From Glandiceps talaboti (taxonomy: Eukaryota > Hemichordata > Enteropneusta > Spengelidae), in the NCBI RefSeq assembly GCF_964340395.1, contig NC_135556.1, positions 11,189,410 through 11,249,409 of the forward strand: a stretch of DNA of 60,000 bases. Direction: 5' to 3'. The position numbers were made by a program, and so were the translations under genes. Shown piece after piece: positions 58,659 through 60,000 of the stretch (positions are counted from its first letter, which is position 1; every line of letters begins with the position of its first letter). The notes beneath the pieces are model-generated. The model ran no database searches. It had not been told where the DNA came from and saw only the letters and a list, made by a program, of their open reading frames with translations.

Positions 58659-60000
58659 CAATTAAACGAAATAGCTACCTACCTGGAGGTATCTGGTAAC
58701 GCACTGATCTATTCGCTTCTGTTTTAGTGTTTTTTCTCCGTCCTGATAGAAGTTCGTCTCCCGGGGCAGAAATCGCGACTCTTTTTCCTTAAAACTGAAA
58801 GAATAGCATCTTGACAGCGAAATGTCTTGCCTCAGACAAGATTTTTTTAAAGTGATTAACACCCGATTATCATGATTTTTAAAATGCACATTTTTTGTTT
58901 CCCCCAAGGCTGTATCTCGTTAGCATGATTGGCATACAGGAATTCCCGGCTTTTTGTTTAACTGGAAACTGGTTTTAAAACGCGTAAGGTTTTTATTACA
59001 CGTGAATATGTGAATCTAAGCACAATGTCGGTGACATAATTTACAACCCTTAGGAGGACGATGAACTTAGAAAAGTAAACATGGTTTACAATTTGAAAAA
59101 GTGGACTTGTTTATTCAACAGGGCGCGGAATTTGTATAGCTTGTAAGGAAGCGGTGTCAAAGAAACTACCGGTAAACCTTGATATTTAACAAAGTTTCCC
59201 AAATGAATTGAACACATCAGAGATGTATCGAAAAAAATATTGATCAGCCGTAATTATTTTTATTATAGACTGTCCATTTTATTTTATTCGCGGTCCCGGA
59301 AATCGTTTTTGCGATGATGGGAGGGGGTGGGCGGTGGGGTTGTTAAAAGTTGTGGTGAAATGCAGTTGAACATTTTTTTTATTTGAACGCTTGTATCTTA
59401 CTTGTCTTTGCGTGTTTGAAGGGTCATCAGCGAAATTCTTAGTCGTGACACAAACTCCACAATAAATAGGCATATATATATATATATATAGTATTACACG
59501 AGAAGACATCTTTGGCTCATATTTCATAAAATAAACTAATTACAGCGTAAGAACGAGCCTGTACTTCAAACATATTGACATGATCATCACATAAATCATA
59601 ATATATATATATTAATAGCAACAAATCTGTCTCTTTTAAGTTCCTAATAATAAGTGTGACAACTAATGCGTATCTTATGGATAGAATGTGACTTTTAAAC
59701 GATTTTTAAGGCGAATTCCATACCTGTGTAAATTGAACTGTGGTTACTATTTGTGGAGAAATAAAATGTTTATTATTGTCGTTTTAATCTGTGATAATAT
59801 CTTCTACATCATTCACTTGTGGTTTTATGACATATTGATATTTTAGTAATTCTATCGGACGGTATCAACGCGTTGTTTTAATCAAAAGGGAAACGATACG
59901 TTCCAGGAAGAATTTGACAACCCGTCATTAACGATGTATACGAGTTTGTGACCTGTGTTTTAGGGAGGCAGTCAGCATATACAAGCTAACGATCATGTTC
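58659..60000. other. 5' flanking DNA without a recognisable gene
   Basis: AT-rich flank with no supported ORF. It contains a G-rich run at 59319-59339 with quadruplex potential, an (AT)n tract near 59472-59490 and a second ATATATAT tract near 59601-59611. It could hold distal promoter elements or an upstream non-coding leader exon; nothing visible decides this. Confidence 0.5.
59319..59339 (+). promoter_or_regulatory. Potential G-quadruplex motif
   Basis: Four G runs of 3, 5, 3 and 4 bases are separated by loops of 1, 1 and 4 bases (GGGAGGGGG, T, GGG, CGGT, GGGG), which meets the canonical G3+N1-7 rule. It lies about 1.1 kb upstream of the Fat4-like start codon and is an isolated G-rich patch in AT-rich DNA. 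Confidence 0.5.

Overview
This 60 kb window is animal (metazoan) genomic DNA. Nearly everything identifiable in it belongs to one giant gene on the minus strand: a Fat/Fat4-type protocadherin. By splicing twelve coding blocks at GT/AG borders that agree in phase I obtain one continuous reading frame of about 4,543 codons. It begins with ATG at 58213 and is still open at base 1, so the membrane-spanning segment, the cytoplasmic domain and the 3' UTR lie outside the window. In order the protein has a signal peptide, 34 cadherin (EC) repeats, a Cys-containing region and a membrane-adjacent-type domain, four EGF domains, LamG, EGF, LamG, and further EGF modules. 34 EC repeats with this EGF/LamG order is the layout of Drosophila Fat and vertebrate FAT4.

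Layout, read 3' to 5' on the printed strand: 60000-58214 is 5' flank, 5' UTR and candidate promoter; exon 1 (58213-53045) is one 5.17 kb exon carrying the signal peptide and EC1 to most of EC16; intron 1 (53044-17942) is 35.1 kb; exons 2-6 (17941-12102) are short to medium and carry the end of EC16 to the start of EC24; exon 7 (11689-6861) is a 4.83 kb exon with most of EC24 to EC34, four EGFs and the start of LamG1; exons 8-11 and partial exon 12 (4272-1) hold the rest of LamG1, EGF5, LamG2 and the following EGFs.

No second protein-coding gene, tRNA, rRNA, CRISPR array or intact transposase/reverse transcriptase is supported. The introns hold microsatellites, several minisatellite-like arrays, a foldback-like element, small hairpin elements and a dispersed SINE-like repeat of about 150-200 bp in at least six copies. 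AT-richness, abundant (AC)n and TACATGTA-type words, and a FAT4-type gene with giant exons fit a marine invertebrate such as an ambulacrarian, lancelet or lophotrochozoan. I cannot fix the species from the sequence.

The gene is expected to act as a cell-surface receptor for Dachsous-type cadherins in planar cell polarity and Hippo growth control. The features most worth checking are an 84-bp duplication that copies the exon 11 splice acceptor and leaves a stop-free in-frame alternative, an RRKKR furin-like site inside LamG2, an exon 5 fragment preserved in intron 4, and the positions of calcium-poor EC linkers. I found no clearly new biological system.
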